From assembly GCA_022393335.1 (NCBI GenBank), contig JAJEKB010021117.1:159162-223161 (forward strand): DNA of 64,000 nucleotides. Reading direction: 5' to 3'. The position numbers and the translations under genes were made by a program. Source of the stretch: Macrotrachela quadricornifera (Eukaryota > Rotifera > Eurotatoria > Philodinida > Philodinidae). The stretch's first letter is position 1. Each line of letters opens with the position of its first letter. This document shows positions 21,239-33,242 of the stretch, piece by piece. The notes beneath the pieces are model-generated. The model was not told where the DNA came from and made no database searches. It saw nothing but the letters and a program-made list of their open reading frames with translations.

Positions 21239-24200
21239 ATGTCAGATAATGGTGGTGGTAGTGCTACAACAATACGTACTTTAAAAAGATCACTTTCGGT
21301 AAATTAAAAAAAAATGAAATTAATATTGTATATATATAATTTCTTTTTTAGCCTGATCATTCATCAATTCATGAACGAAAATCTAAATTAGCTAAAATTG
21401 AAGTAAGATTTGATTTTTTGAAAAATGTTATTTATAATGTTCGAATGTTTTATACTATAACATAGTCAATGCTTATAGAAAAATCAGCAATTCATTTCTA
21501 CATTCTTAAAAATAAAGGATAAAAGTTCAAGTTATGATTTTATGCTGTAAATAGAATTAAATTTCTATTAAAATTAGGTTATAATTCTCTTTACATTTGG
21601 TTAGAATTAATTATATCCTCTTAATATTAGCATGTAAAAAATTAAAAAGAGTATATCAAGAAAAATATATGGTAGATTGAAGAAATTTATAGCCTGTTCA
21701 TAGGTAAAGAAGTTTGAATCCGCGAGATTGTATTTACAAGTAAAAGCTGATTTTACATCGACTATTTCAAGTTTATTGTTAAATTTATCTGAGAAATAAA
21801 TAAGCGAAAAAGAAACAAATGTCATCTATTCAGAGCAACTGTCAGGTTTAGATTAAAAAACATGCCATTGAAAGTATTTCATTAGTAATCATATAATTTA
21901 TTTAAATATATACTGGAAATGATGTGTGTACTGGTTATCGTTGTCTGTATTATATGAAAATTAATTTTATTTTCAAGAAAAAGAAAATTTCGATTGCAAT
22001 TATGTCAATAAAGGACGAAATAGTAGATAGATAGAACAGAAAAAAAAAGAATAATGAAAAGAACATTGATTTCAAATGTTAGTGATTGTAAAAGTTCACA
22101 ATAGTTATTATTACCCAATATAAATAAATAGTTTAATCGAACAGGAAAAAGATGAACTTACCACGTGTCAATAGTATAATCTTTTTGTTTTATTCTGTCT
22201 AGAATATTCATCTATTCTATTCATTTACACTAACTTGAATGAACGTATATGATGTAATAACGTATATATCAGTAGATTTAACATTATCAATTTGTTAATC
22301 GTTCGTTTTTATAGAAAACAGATTTAAATACATATATATATTTTTTTTTCTTTTGAACATTTAACTACTTGAATACACTTCGATACTTTTTCCTTAATAT
22401 ATACTTGAAAATAATTTTTAAATTTATCATTTATTCTATACCAATTGTCGACATTCGAAATCTTAAGAGAAGAAAAAAAAAACCCCGAGGTCATGTAAGC
22501 ATTTTTTCTCTTTTTTCTCTTCTCATTAGTTTATATACACCTGTTCTCTATTGAGTACCAATTGTTGATGTCTATTTAGTGAAAAAAAAAAAGGCGAGAA
22601 GAGATATCGATTACTATTAGTTAAAATTGAGCAACTGACGTTATTTTTTCAAACTCTTTCACATCGTATATAAATACTTGAAAGTTTTAATAGAAAAAAT
22701 ATCATAAAATTGATATACATGCTGCTGAAGGTGTTGCACAATCTACACAGGACCTTTGATTTTTGTTTATTTCACAAAAAAAAGATATTTTATATTGTGA
22801 AATATTAGGTCTTGTTTAGTTATGTGCATCATGTTCGCTGCTTTACACCTCGACGAGTTTATTGTATTTATATTTATTGTTTTTATTTTTGTTTTCTTCT
22901 TTTCTTTTCTATTCTTTTCCATACAATATATGTTGATTTTCATTAGCAAATAAAACCAGAAAGGAGGACAATAAAAGATAAATCTTCTATTTTAATATTG
23001 TCTTTTGTTTATAATTTTTCATGCAGCAAAACTATCGATCGGAATGGTTTCACTCTGAATTTCATTTATATGTAAGTGATTATATAGAGAATATTAGAAT
23101 ATTGAGAAACAGATTAGTAGTTTTTATATATTTAATAGATTTAAATTATAAATATTTATCTTTTGTTTTCTTTTTATTTAGTTGCAACAAGACAATGCTA
23201 GTAAGGATATCAGTAACAAAGAAAATCAAATCAAATATAAACAATCCGGTATGATAGAAATATAAAAATTTTATATTAAAAAGATTTCGTATTCATCTAA
23301 GATATAGGAATAAACAATCTGTTGTTGATAATTTGCTTTTTTTGTCTTGATATACTACAAAATCTTCAAAATTTCTAATGAGAATACAGTTTATTATAAC
23401 TATGAATGCTCGAGTGTTAAACAAGTCAATGTTTTGTTGTTGAGTTAGCTGTACAGATAAACAAATTTGACATTCGAATATCTCGATAGAAGTTTTTATT
23501 ATGATATAATATTTGAATTAAAGACAAAATTTAAATTTAGAAATGGTTATGGTAAAACATTCTTTATCTACATGTAATAATAATGATGATGATGATGATG
23601 ATCAAGATGATGGAATAATTATTGATCATCTTGATTTATCATCTGTACCTTTACCTTGGTATCATTCTCATACATTATGGTCAAATATGATAACAAGAAC
23701 ATTTGATGAAACATATAAAAGTCATTCAAATTTTCTTGATGCACATCCTGCTATAACAACAAAAATGCGAAGTGTTTTATGTGATTGGCTTATTGAAGTA
23801 AAAGAACTTATTTAATTTTTTCTTTTTTAAATAATAAAATTTGTTTTTTAAAGGTTTCTGAAGTTTATCATCTTCATAGAGAAACATATCATTTAGCTAT
23901 TGCATATGTTGATCAGTATTTATGTAATACAAATAATTTACCTAAAGCTAAACTTCAATTACTTGGTATAACAGCATTATTTATTGCAGCAAAAATTGAA
24001 GTAAAAAAGAAATTAAATTTTTTTTTTAAAGAAAATTTTTTTGTCTTAGGAAATTTATCCACCACGTATATCAGAATTTGCATATGTTACTGATAAAGCT
24101 TATTATGAAGGTGATATACTTGACATGGAATTAGATATAATGAATGTAAATATATATATATTAATTAATTTTTAATTAATTTAATTTCTAAATTTCTAGG

Positions 24201-25383
24201 TATTAAATTGGTATATAAATCCTATAACATCAATTAGTTGGTTATTAACTTTTCTTCAAGTTGAATCAGAAATTGAATTAATAAATAATAATAATAATTC
24301 ATTATCATCACCATCAACATCAAATGTTACACCATCACATCATAATCGTTGTATAAAAAAACGACGTATATCAATATCAAATATTCAAAAATCTTCATTA
24401 TTATCGTCAGATAATGAAATTTTAAAAACATCAATTTTAACAAATGTACATCGAACATCAATGTTTCTTCAAACATTTTCATTAGCTGCTAGAGTAAACT
24501 TAGTTTTTTTTTTATTTACAAAGAAAATCAATATATATATATATTTATTTAGTTACTTGATTTATGTTCACTTGATGTTGAATATTCACAATTTCCCAAG
24601 AATATATTGGCTGCAACAGCTATTATTGCTTGTAAACCTAATTGGCCTGTTGAACAGATTACTTGTAAGTTAGAATATATTTCAATGATACTCGAAAAAT
24701 TCATGATCAGTTCATAATTTAGTCGATCGGATTGTAATACAATCGACTTTTTTAAAAAATTATAAATCAATCCATCGGATATTAGGATACAGTAGCAAAA
24801 TATCGAAAAGTAGAAACCCTATTTCTGTTAGTTTCTGTTAGAGTGTCGAGAGTATTGTGCAATTATATAATTATTTTAATAGATGAAATTAAAATACACT
24901 TCGTGATATTCTAAACGAAATGTATGTTTACTATTGTAATATTATCAATTTAAATTTCTATATTTAGCTTTAAATGATGATGATCTATATGTATGCAGTG
25001 AATGGATGAAACCATTTTTTGATGTACTTTATTTTGGTCAAAATTTAATGTCAATACCAATTCCAGCATCACGACCATCACCGGCTGTACCTATTGATGA
25101 GATTTATTCAATACAAATACATAATATCTCTTTAGATTTACTTGTAAATTAATTTTTGTTTTTTCTTTGTTTGATTTAAAACGTCTTTTTTTTCTTATAG
25201 GAGAATGTTTATAAAAAACGTCCTAAATTTATTCCACCAATAGCAAATAATCGACCATTTCGAAATCTTGTTAATCGATTATCATGGTTACCAACTCCAC
25301 CAACATCTTTAGAAAAACAACAACATGAAATTATTGTTAATGAAGAAGAACAACTTCAAATAACAGAAGTAGTATCAGTATAA
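21239..25383 (+). CDS. CCNE: G1/S-specific cyclin E
   Basis: Eleven exons: 21239-21298, 21352-21402, 23027-23071, 23182-23248, 23541-23797, 23854-24000, 24050-24145, 24200-24493, 24553-24664, 24968-25143, 25201-25383 (495 residues). Cyclin E activates CDK2 for S-phase entry. The N-terminal cyclin box is unmistakable: HPAITTKMRSVLCDWLIEV, EVYHLHRETYHLAIAYVDQYL, LQLLGITALFIAAKIEE, IYPPRISEFAYVTD, then SISWLLTFLQVE. A Ser/Asn-rich insert sits between the two cyclin folds, which resume at LLDLCSLDVEYSQFPKNILA. Near residue 465 is LPTPPTS, equivalent to the FBXW7 phosphodegron LLTPPQS of vertebrate cyclin E. Intron 2 is about 1.6 kb, and the first four short exons are inferred from splice phase only; an alternative start is the Met at 23543. 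The cyclin body is certain, the 5' end less so. Confidence 0.92.
25288..25308 (+). other. Putative FBXW7 (Cdc4) phosphodegron in cyclin E
   Basis: The codons read LPTPPTS. The consensus is a hydrophobic residue, then pThr-Pro-Pro-x-Ser/pSer/Glu, with Thr and Ser four residues apart as in vertebrate cyclin E Thr380/Ser384. Placement close to the C-terminus after the cyclin folds matches the vertebrate protein. Confidence 0.7.
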
Positions 25384-26523
25384 AAAACTAATCGAGTCAG
25401 ATTAATAAATTTATATATATATATATTTTCCTATATCAAAAGATAGATAGAATATATGTCTCATGTTTTTTTTGTCTTTTATTTTCCATCTTCTCTATTT
25501 TCTTAAAATGATCATCGAGATATATATTTTGGTGATTAAGTCAGATAAGAAAGATATAAAAATAGTTTTTTTTTCTCTTGTTGCTTTTTTTTTCTTTTTA
25601 TATCAAAATCACTGGCAAAATGCCGATCTTTGTGTTGTTCTTCTATTTCGACTACTTCTCTTTCTTTTTTTTTTGTTCATTCGATTGTTTTCCTTTCTGA
25701 CATTTATTCCAAATGACTGTTTTACACATTATTTTTCTTCATTTTCTTCATGTTGTTATCGTCGATTTATGTTTATAAAGTCTAGTTGTTCATCAGAAAC
25801 TTTTCTTTTGTCTTATGTAAACCCTTTTTTTTTCTCCATTGTCTTCGTCTAATTCTCATATCTCTTCCCTATCTCTCTCTCTCTCTCTCCCCCTCGTTTT
25901 TTTTCTTTTTCTTTTGTCCATCATGTCGGATTTTCTTCATGCTGTTGTTAGTGTTTATGTGTGTCTAACGACGATTTATAAGAGGAAAAAAAAAGAAATT
26001 AATAAGAACATCTGAAAAATTAATATTGAAAAACAAAATCGTCGTAAAAATAAAAAGAAAAGATTATTATTAGTTGTTGATTTATTATAATTTGAAAGAA
26101 AAGAATGATATAATGTTCATTTTTTTGTTTTTTGAATTTAGAAAAAACAGAAAAAATTTAATTGAAAATAGATTTATCAAGTTTTTCTTTTTTCTTCTGA
26201 TAAATGATATTTTTGAAATCACTAGTCTTCATCATCATTTCAAGTATATATTAGTTATTTCTATGTTATCTTTTTAGATAAAATAAAGAAACGATCTGTT
26301 TGATTCATTCAATAACAATTATGTTATCAATGAATAAATGTTTTTTCTTTTCAATGATTCAAATCATTTGTTTTTATTTATAATTATTGACTTTACTGCA
26401 TTTTTATGTTATCTTCTTTTCTTTCTCTATTCATTAATTTTAAATATAAACATAATTTTTTTTTTCATATATAAGTATTCATACAAATATGTTTAGATCT
26501 GTGTATTAACGTTTCTATAAAAG
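25384..26523. other. Intergenic, pyrimidine-rich
   Basis: About 1.1 kb of T- and CT-rich sequence, including a (TC)n run near 25870-25890. Apparent frames of 60-129 codons here are Phe/Leu-rich low-complexity translations of T-rich DNA, not genes. Confidence 0.5.
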
Positions 26524-29073
26524 ATGGGTCTTTGTCTTAGCTCGTTAGGCTCATCAATTGCATGTTGTTTTGGTAATGCATTTTGCTCACTTTGTTGTGC
26601 AGCCTGTCCAGCATGTAAAGGTTCAACATCATCACGTATTGTCTATGGTCTTATATTACTTGCTGGACTTATAGCATCATGTATTATGTTAATACCTGGT
26701 CTTGAAAAAACCTTAAATAAAATTCCAGCTTTATGTCAAAATTCAAGTTTAAATAATAGATTAATATCATCATTTGATTGTTCAAAAATAATTGGATCAT
26801 TAGCTGTTTATCGTCTTTCATTTGGTATGACAATATTCTTTTTTATTTTATCATTATTAGTAAGTTTAGTAATAATAAATAAAATAATAATTAATTTGAA
26901 AATTTTTTCTTTTTTGATTTAGATGATAAAAGTAAAAACATCAAATGATATTCGAGCAAAAATTCAAAATGGTTTTTGGGGTTTTAAAATAATTATATTA
27001 ATTGGTTTAATAGTTGGAGCTTTTTTTATTCCAAATAATGGTTTTGATTATGTATTTATGATTATTGGACTTATTGGAGGATTTTTAGTAAATAACGATA
27101 AATTCATTTTTAATAATTTTATTTATTATATTTTCTAGTTTATTCTTGTTCAATTACTTATATCGATTGATTTTGTTCATTCGTAAGTATTTAGAATTGA
27201 ATAGAAATATTTTTAATTCACTTGTTGGGAATGAATATATGTGAAAAAATGTTTAAATATAGCTTATTTATTGGTAACAGCGGTCTCTTTTTTCTTATAT
27301 CTATTTTCCTTAACCATCTTACTAGTAAAGAAGCCGCTCGCTTATCATGTTTTCTCTTTTGATCTCTTTCATGTTTATTTTCTTTTCTATTTCTTTCTCT
27401 TATATTAACAGAAGTAAATCAAGATGAACAAATTGGTGAACAGTTATAATATGAATGTATGAGTAGTCGCTTTTAATTTTTGTATATTACGTTTTCATTC
27501 TCTTTTGTTTTGATACGGTAGCTGTTACTAGCTGAGAAATTCCATCGTCTACGTATGTTTGCTCTGTTTGAAAGAAAAAAAAGATAGTGCAAGAAGCATT
27601 CATGCTGCATGTGTATATTCTTCATCATTCTCACATTTAGTTGTAAAATCAACTTTTTGAACTTGTTAATAAGTGTTTCTATTGAATTAATTTGCGATTT
27701 CTTCAAAAATGTTCTTGAGCTCCTTGTATATACGCATGTTATGATTTAGATGAATGTCTACAGTAAATCTTAAGTAAACACTTGCTTTTAGATTAGCTAT
27801 TTTTATTTTATGATCATTTCAAATGATGATTCAACTCTACATGAATTTAAAATTTTTCTAACATACTATCTAGAATATTTCGTTCGTATAAATAAGGTCT
27901 TAAACAATATTTGTGTATCTATACGACGTGACTTATGATAATCTAGAGAATTTGTAAGTCTTTTCATGTAAATTTAAACTTGGCAATAAAAAATAAACAT
28001 TAAAGTAATGAAAAGATTAAAAGAGAGACCGTCATAAGTGAGCAGTTCTAATATTAATAAGATAGATACAAGAAAAAAAGACGATTATTTTTCTTACAGA
28101 TATTCATGATTAATATTTAAATGAGAATAAATTCAATTTGTTTTTTTTGTGTTTATCAACCTTTAGATGGAATGAATCTTGGGTTGATCATGTTGAATCT
28201 GGTTCAAAAAAACATGGTTATGGTTTACTTATTTTTACATTTCTCTTATATACATTAACAATAATTGGAATTGTTTTTTTTTATATTTATTATGCATCAG
28301 ATCATTCTATATGTCGTTTACATTTATTTTTTATATCATTTAATATGTGTTTATGTATAATATTATCGATTATATCTATATTACCATATGTAAGAGAATA
28401 TAATTCATCATGTGGTCTTTTACAATCATCATTTGTTAGTCTTTATGTTATATATTATACATGGTCAGCAATGAGTAATAATCCTGATAGTCGATGTAAT
28501 CCAAGTATACATTCAATAATACATCCAACAAATTCAACAATAAGTCCAATACGACAAGAAAATTTATTTGATCCAATAACAATAATTGGTTTAGTTATAT
28601 TTATTTGTTCATTATTTTATTCAGTAATAACAACATCACGTAGTAATCATGCAAAAAAATTATTTTTTTCATCATCATCAACAATTGATTCAACAATATT
28701 AGATGATGCACAATTAGTTAATTCTATATCAGATGATAAATGGTCATTAGGTAGTGATAAACAACATCATCAAAGAGTTTATGATGATGAACGTGGATCA
28801 GTCAAATATAATTATTCATTATTTCATTTAATGTTTTTACTTGCAACACTATATGCAATGATGACATTAACAAAGTATGGAAAAATTTTTTTTTTTAGTA
28901 TTATTATTTTTAAATGTATTTTTAGTTGGTATAAACCCGCAAAAAATTTTAATACATATAATAATAATTTAGCATCACTTTGGGTTAAAATTGTATCAAG
29001 TTGGTTATGTGTGATATTATATATATGGACATGTATTGCACCAGCAGTATTTCCTGATCGTGATTTTTCATAG
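26524..29073 (+). CDS. SERINC: Serine incorporator (SERINC/TDE1 family) membrane protein
   Basis: Exons 26524-26859, 26923-27087, 27139-27182, 28167-28874 and 28926-29073 encode 466 residues, the usual SERINC length (about 450-475). The Cys-rich start (MGLCLSSLGSSIACCFGN...CCAACPACKGSTSSR) and about ten hydrophobic segments fit the family. Diagnostic stretches: IDFVHSWNESWVDH (split by intron 3), the SVKYNYSLFHLMFLLATLYAMMTLTN segment, WYKPA, SLWVKIVSSWLCVILYIWTC and APAVFPDRDF at the C-terminus. SERINCs were named for serine incorporation into phosphatidylserine and sphingolipids; later structural work links them to lipid scrambling. Intron 3 is 984 bp. The intron at 28875-28925 has two possible upstream AGs, and the chosen one restores LTNWYKP. 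Paralogue number cannot be assigned. Confidence 0.93.
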
Positions 29074-30290
29074 AATCAAGTTGATTTATACTTCAATTCT
29101 CTCTTCTTCTTCTTCTTCGTCTTCTTTTGTTTTTACATCTATTGTGGTTTTGTGTATGCAGGCAAAAGTTTTTTTTACTAATTGAAACAAAAGTGAAACA
29201 AAAAAAAAAAGAAATTATTTATTTTTTTTATATGTACTTTAATTTAATGCTAATAAATGTTATCTGTTCTTTGAAGATTTATGATTATATTTGATAATAA
29301 ATAAATATTTATTATTAATGGAATACAGGTATGATATTGATGAAAATCTTTGTTTTTCTACAAACACATAACATAATCAAATTTCAAATTCAAGTTTGAC
29401 TATATTCATTTGATAGCTCATGTCAAGAAACCTATTCACCTAAAATTTTAGACCAAAACAATGCTGTGCTGTCGAAGTATGAAATTTTTAAAAAATAAAC
29501 TATTTTTCGATATGTCAAAAAATGTAGTAGCTCATATTTCGTTTATTTCTCCGATAGCTTTCAATAGATTTTTTTCGAACAGCATCTCATTTGAAAGGAA
29601 ACAAATTAAATACTCAGTATTTTCTTGTCAATGTTCAGCAACTATCATATATACTCGTTAAATGAATAACTTATGAACGTTGGTGCCACTATCAGAAAGG
29701 TGGAATTTGACAATCCAAAAAAACTGGAGCCGTGTTTTTAAAATTTCTTCGAATTGAAACCGCAGAAAAAATATATTGACACACACTCGATTAAAAAAAA
29801 AGCCCAGAGATTGTTTCCGTGACATATTTGTATAATAGAAAGAATCCGTTTTTCTTTAATTTCATAAAATTAACCTATTCTCATAGTTACTTTCATTTTC
29901 AATCGGAAAACATCGGTTGTATGGGATGTACATTTTCTACCTTTCGATTCAATATAAACTCGAGCTTTTCATAATGTATGTAATTATTTATCAGATACTA
30001 ATATATTCACATGAGTGTATTTTTTCTTTAGTTCAAAAACGAAACAAAATTATTTCAATAAAATAAACGAATTTATTTAAAGGAAAAAAATACTCGTTAC
30101 AATTAATGAAAAACAAAGTTATGCAATGTAAGACGAAAGAACCAGAGTCTAGTTGAAAACAAAAAAACATATTCTAACTAAAAGAATATGTATTCTAATA
30201 GAAAAGTGAATTTATTCGCATAAGATAAAAAGAAACTCGTTTCAATAAAAAAAAAATCAACACTTTATTAATTTGAAATGAAAAAACTTG
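29074..30290. other. Intergenic region
   Basis: About 1.2 kb downstream of SERINC. The first 150 bp contain a CT-rich stretch and probable polyadenylation signals. No further gene or repeat was recognised. Confidence 0.4.
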
Positions 30291-30464
30291 ATGCCATTAA
30301 GAATATTAAACTTGTTTTTAATTGTTTTGATGATTTTTCATCATCTTGTTTCACCATACCCATGTGTTCAACTGCGGTCAAACTGCGTTCGCACTGTGAT
30401 CCGTAATTGTGAAAAACGGCGACGCAGTTGTCAAAAAAGTGGTGACATGGTTAGTCTCTTCTGA
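30291..30464 (+). CDS. Small secreted Cys-rich peptide or first exon of a secreted protein
   Basis: An ATG-initiated frame of 57 codons. It begins with a strong signal peptide: MPLRILNLFLIVLMIF followed by HHLVSPYP, with likely cleavage just before the first Cys. The remainder is short, basic and has four evenly spaced cysteines: C-x6-C-x7-C-x6-C, with arginine-rich spacers (RNCEKRRRSC). It may end at the in-frame TGA (30462-30464). Alternatively the GTTAGT directly after GACATG (donor at 30450) could splice to later exons. No family is recognised; mature peptide size and charge resemble secreted defence or signalling peptides, which is only an analogy. A second out-of-phase ATG upstream (30279) gives no signal peptide. 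Confidence 0.5.
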   Translation: MPLRILNLFLIVLMIFHHLVSPYPCVQLRSNCVRTVIRNCEKRRRSCQKSGDMVSLF

Positions 30465-31485
30465 TTTTTTTTATCGTCTTTTTTTTCTCCGTTGTTTGTA
30501 AGTTAGTCTTTTTCATCCATTCGCTTGACTGTTTGGCCCAGCGTTTGTCGCTATTCCATAAATGAGGGTCCATGAGACCATCGATAAATCGAGTCACTCG
30601 ATAAAATTTAGATTTTCGATTTAATATTACCGTTTTGTTCAGCATCATTTGAAACCTCCAAATCCAAATTTTTAGCTCATTTGGTCAAGCTAATGAAGAG
30701 TTAGCTCGATTTTACTGAGAAAGACTCGAGAACACGTGCTGAAAATTCGACCAAAAATTTTCTTCATAATTTTTAATTTTTTTCTATTACAAAAAACTAA
30801 CGAATTTTTTTGTACCATATACCAAACGATAGAGCGTCAAAAGGTGAACAAACGTAGCTATTTATATATCTCATTCTAATAAGCTAACTCAAAATTATTG
30901 ATTAAAAACTTTCAAGGACCCATCATTTTTTACTGAAATAAATCTGTATTATTTTTAGTATATCAGCTGCCGTCCAATCTTTTTCCCTATCCCCCAAACT
31001 GATTTTGTGATACGTTGTACAGTTTTTTCTCCTCTACAAAATGGTAAAAAAAAATCGCTGTTTTAGGTGAAAAATCGGTTACAGTTTTGACTAAAAAGCA
31101 GATTTTTTAATAAAACGTATAATTTTGGTAACCTATGATGCACCTAGAGCATTCCAAAGATAGATACGACTCTTTTAAGTTAAAATTTGTTTTATACAAC
31201 GTAGAAAGTCAACACTTTTTGCCCTATAATGAATTAAAAACAATACGCTAACGTACGTGTATCATGATGTCTTGTGCAAAGAATAGAAGTTACTGGAAAA
31301 GTTACATAGGTTCATCTCATTTTGATATCACATAGACATATAATTATATGCATAACTACAGACATGTTTGATCGCATATATACCTAGAGGAAGAGAGAAT
31401 TTTATCCAGGGAACACATACATCACATGTTATAGTCGATTCTTTTTACATGACTAGTTCATTTGATTCAATCATACGAAATAAAG
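30465..31485. other. Intergenic region with old repeat debris
   Basis: About 1 kb without a gene. The stretch near 30660-30730 (TTAGCTCATTTGGT...AGTTAGCTCGATTTTACTG) is loosely similar to 40530-40590, suggesting an old dispersed repeat. Confidence 0.35.
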
Positions 31486-31859
31486 ATGTCATTGTCAAAC
31501 GCTGACATTAACTTATTGTGGGAATATTTTGATGAAGTACGTCCGATAATTGTTGATGAAAATATAGAATTTGTTTTTTTTTAGATTGACCAAATACACG
31601 ATCAGAGATTGGCGATAAACAACGCAATTATTAGTCGAGAAATGTCGGACATGATTCATACTGATTTAACCCCTTGGAGACGGGCGATGTATATATACGT
31701 CCAGCTTCAAATCAACTCATAATTAATTTGCGTATACCTCTTACGATATTTTTATGTTCTGCGTTAGCGCATAGATCGTTAATCTGTTATGCTATCATTC
31801 GTATTGTGACCTCATTCATCTTTTTCCTTTTGCACTTATACCCATCATTTCTGTTTCTT

Positions 31860-32746
31860 CTTTACATCATCTTCAATAGTGGAAAATTTGACTATGCTAC
31901 TGGCGAGCAAATTCAAAAATCTGTGTCTATCAAGGACTATATTGCAAATATGAGTGCTGTTGATAGGTCTAATATGCAGAGTAGCTATGTTGAATGTGTC
32001 AGAAAGACAGTCAAATGTATTAAAAACTTTTTTTCCATTTACTGGATATAGGAGTCTATGGTCTTTTTTAATTCAAAATTGAATTCTAAAATTAGAAAAC
32101 CACAGCAAATTCTTCCAAGCCAAGCGTTTCTCACTTGGTACTAGATAGTCTTACTTCAAAACCCTTAGTTCCGTCTATTTCGGCTAAGTCTCGCAAAGTC
32201 CCACATCGTCAAACCTTAGTCCCGCCCTGGTCCCATGTAACATGGGACTAAGCCCTACAGTCTCCAAAATCTCACGCTCACCTTCACCCTCACTAACTCT
32301 TTCTAGACCCACATTTCAGTTTGAAATCAAATGTCATTTTTACTTGATGAATTCAGATTGTAATAAAATAGACCATTGTATGGGATATAGCCAATCTAAA
32401 TTCACACATTTTATACAAGCAAAAGACAGGTAAAATTATTCACTCGTGTGACTTTCGATTACAGCTGATTCGTCAAGTTATTGAGGCGCATGGAAAACCA
32501 GAACTAATAACAGGTCGAACCAACACATTGGGGACAATCCTGTTAGACTTATCGCTGGCCATTTTCCATCACTTATACCTTCAACATCGATCCAACAATG
32601 TCATCAAAGAAAATATGTTGTTTTGTGCGAAAATAACAAGTAAAACTAAAAAGAGGACTGACACCAGATATGAATGTACTGAATGTGATGTCGGACTTTG
32701 TGTTTCTGGTTGTTTCGAAGATTATCATACTCTAAAGTACTTTTAG
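31860..32746 (+). pseudogene. piggyBac transposase remnant (C-terminal part)
   Basis: The surviving coding sequence begins late in the transposase: KDYIANMSAVDRSNMQSSY, matching the usual DYN..MGGVDR.DQ...Y, followed by RKTVKCIKNFF in place of RKT.KWYK..FF. After a one-base shift in a T run near 32034 the canonical FFHLLDIA is readable across the MITE insertion, then NSHILYKQK, a possible short intron at 32431-32464, GHFPSLIP, and the C-terminal Cys-rich domain RYECTECDVGLCVSGCFEDYH. The N-terminal half with the catalytic Asp residues is deleted, and there are additional stops near 32640. Non-functional. Confidence 0.85.
32052..32382. mobile_element. 331-bp MITE with 8-bp target duplication (hAT-like)
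   Basis: The octamer GGATATAG occurs at 32044-32051 and again at 32383-32390, exactly where the piggyBac reading FFHLLDIA-NL is interrupted. The inserted 331 bp begins GAGTCTATGGTCT and ends with the inverted AGACCATTGTATG, giving imperfect TIRs. An 8-bp duplication is typical of hAT elements. An internal palindrome GGTCCCATGTAACATGGGAC lies at 32230-32249. Confidence 0.75.
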
Positions 32747-33009
32747 ACGTTTTTTATTATCAATATGCATAATTATATCCTTCGGAATTTCAAAAATCTC
32801 CTTTACTCTCTTAAAAGTAACCCCGTCCCCAAGGGGTTAACAAATCAAAAACATTCACTTGTAGATAGATTACAAGCGAAGATTGTACTTTTAAGTAAGA
32901 TTTAATTTTTTCCTTTTTATAAAACTTTTCATAGTACTTATTTTAGGCAACCATCTAAAATATATCAACGAAGTTACTGAAAATTAAATTAACTATTTTA
33001 TTTTTATTT

Positions 33010-33115
33010 AATATTGTAAAATTTTTTCTTTTTCTTTTGATATTTAATATTTTCTTCTTCCTTTTTCTGTACTTAATATTTTCTTTTCTCTTTTTTTGTA
33101 CTTAATATTTTCTTT
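33010..33115. repeat. T-rich tandem repeat, about 33-bp unit
   Basis: About three copies of a unit like TTCT.TACTTAATATTTTCTTTT. Simple pyrimidine-rich minisatellite. Confidence 0.65.
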
Positions 33116-33242
33116 TGGGATATTATTAAGCGGTTAGTAAAATAAATCAAATGGTGCGTAAGATAAATGGTCAGTACTTAGATTATCACTTATATAAAAA
33201 GAAGATTCGAAAAAATTTGATTGTAATTAGGTTTTTAATCAT

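Larger units (their letters stand above)
31670..32836 (+). mobile_element. Internally deleted piggyBac element in TTAA site
   Basis: TTAA flanks both ends (31666-31669 and 32837-32840). Ends are CCCCTTGGAGACGGG on the left and the reverse complement of CCCCTTGGGGACGGG on the right, differing at one base. At 1167 bp, including a 331-bp MITE, it is too short to be autonomous. TTAA duplication and CCC-starting TIRs are hallmarks of the piggyBac superfamily. Confidence 0.92.
31486..32987 (+). pseudogene. Small helical protein gene, exon disrupted by piggyBac
   Basis: Exon 1 (31486-31536, MSLSNADINLLWEYFDE), a 48-bp intron, then exon 2 from 31585, which runs into a TTAA at 31666-31669 where a piggyBac element begins. 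Reading on at 32841 after the second TTAA keeps the frame (..MIHTDLTNQKHSLVDRL..) to a GTAAGA donor at 32895; an exon 32947-32987 adds SNHLKYINEVTEN and a stop. With the insertion removed the product is 76 residues, strongly helical and coiled-coil-like. With it present, translation enters transposon sequence and terminates early, so this copy is probably null unless the element is spliced out. The family is not recognised. Exact restoration of frame across the TTAA argues that the model is real. Confidence 0.6.

Noticed and set aside
25463..25968. Overlapping plus-strand frames of 129 and 60 codons
   Set aside because: Phe/Leu-rich translation of T-rich intergenic DNA; no conserved feature.
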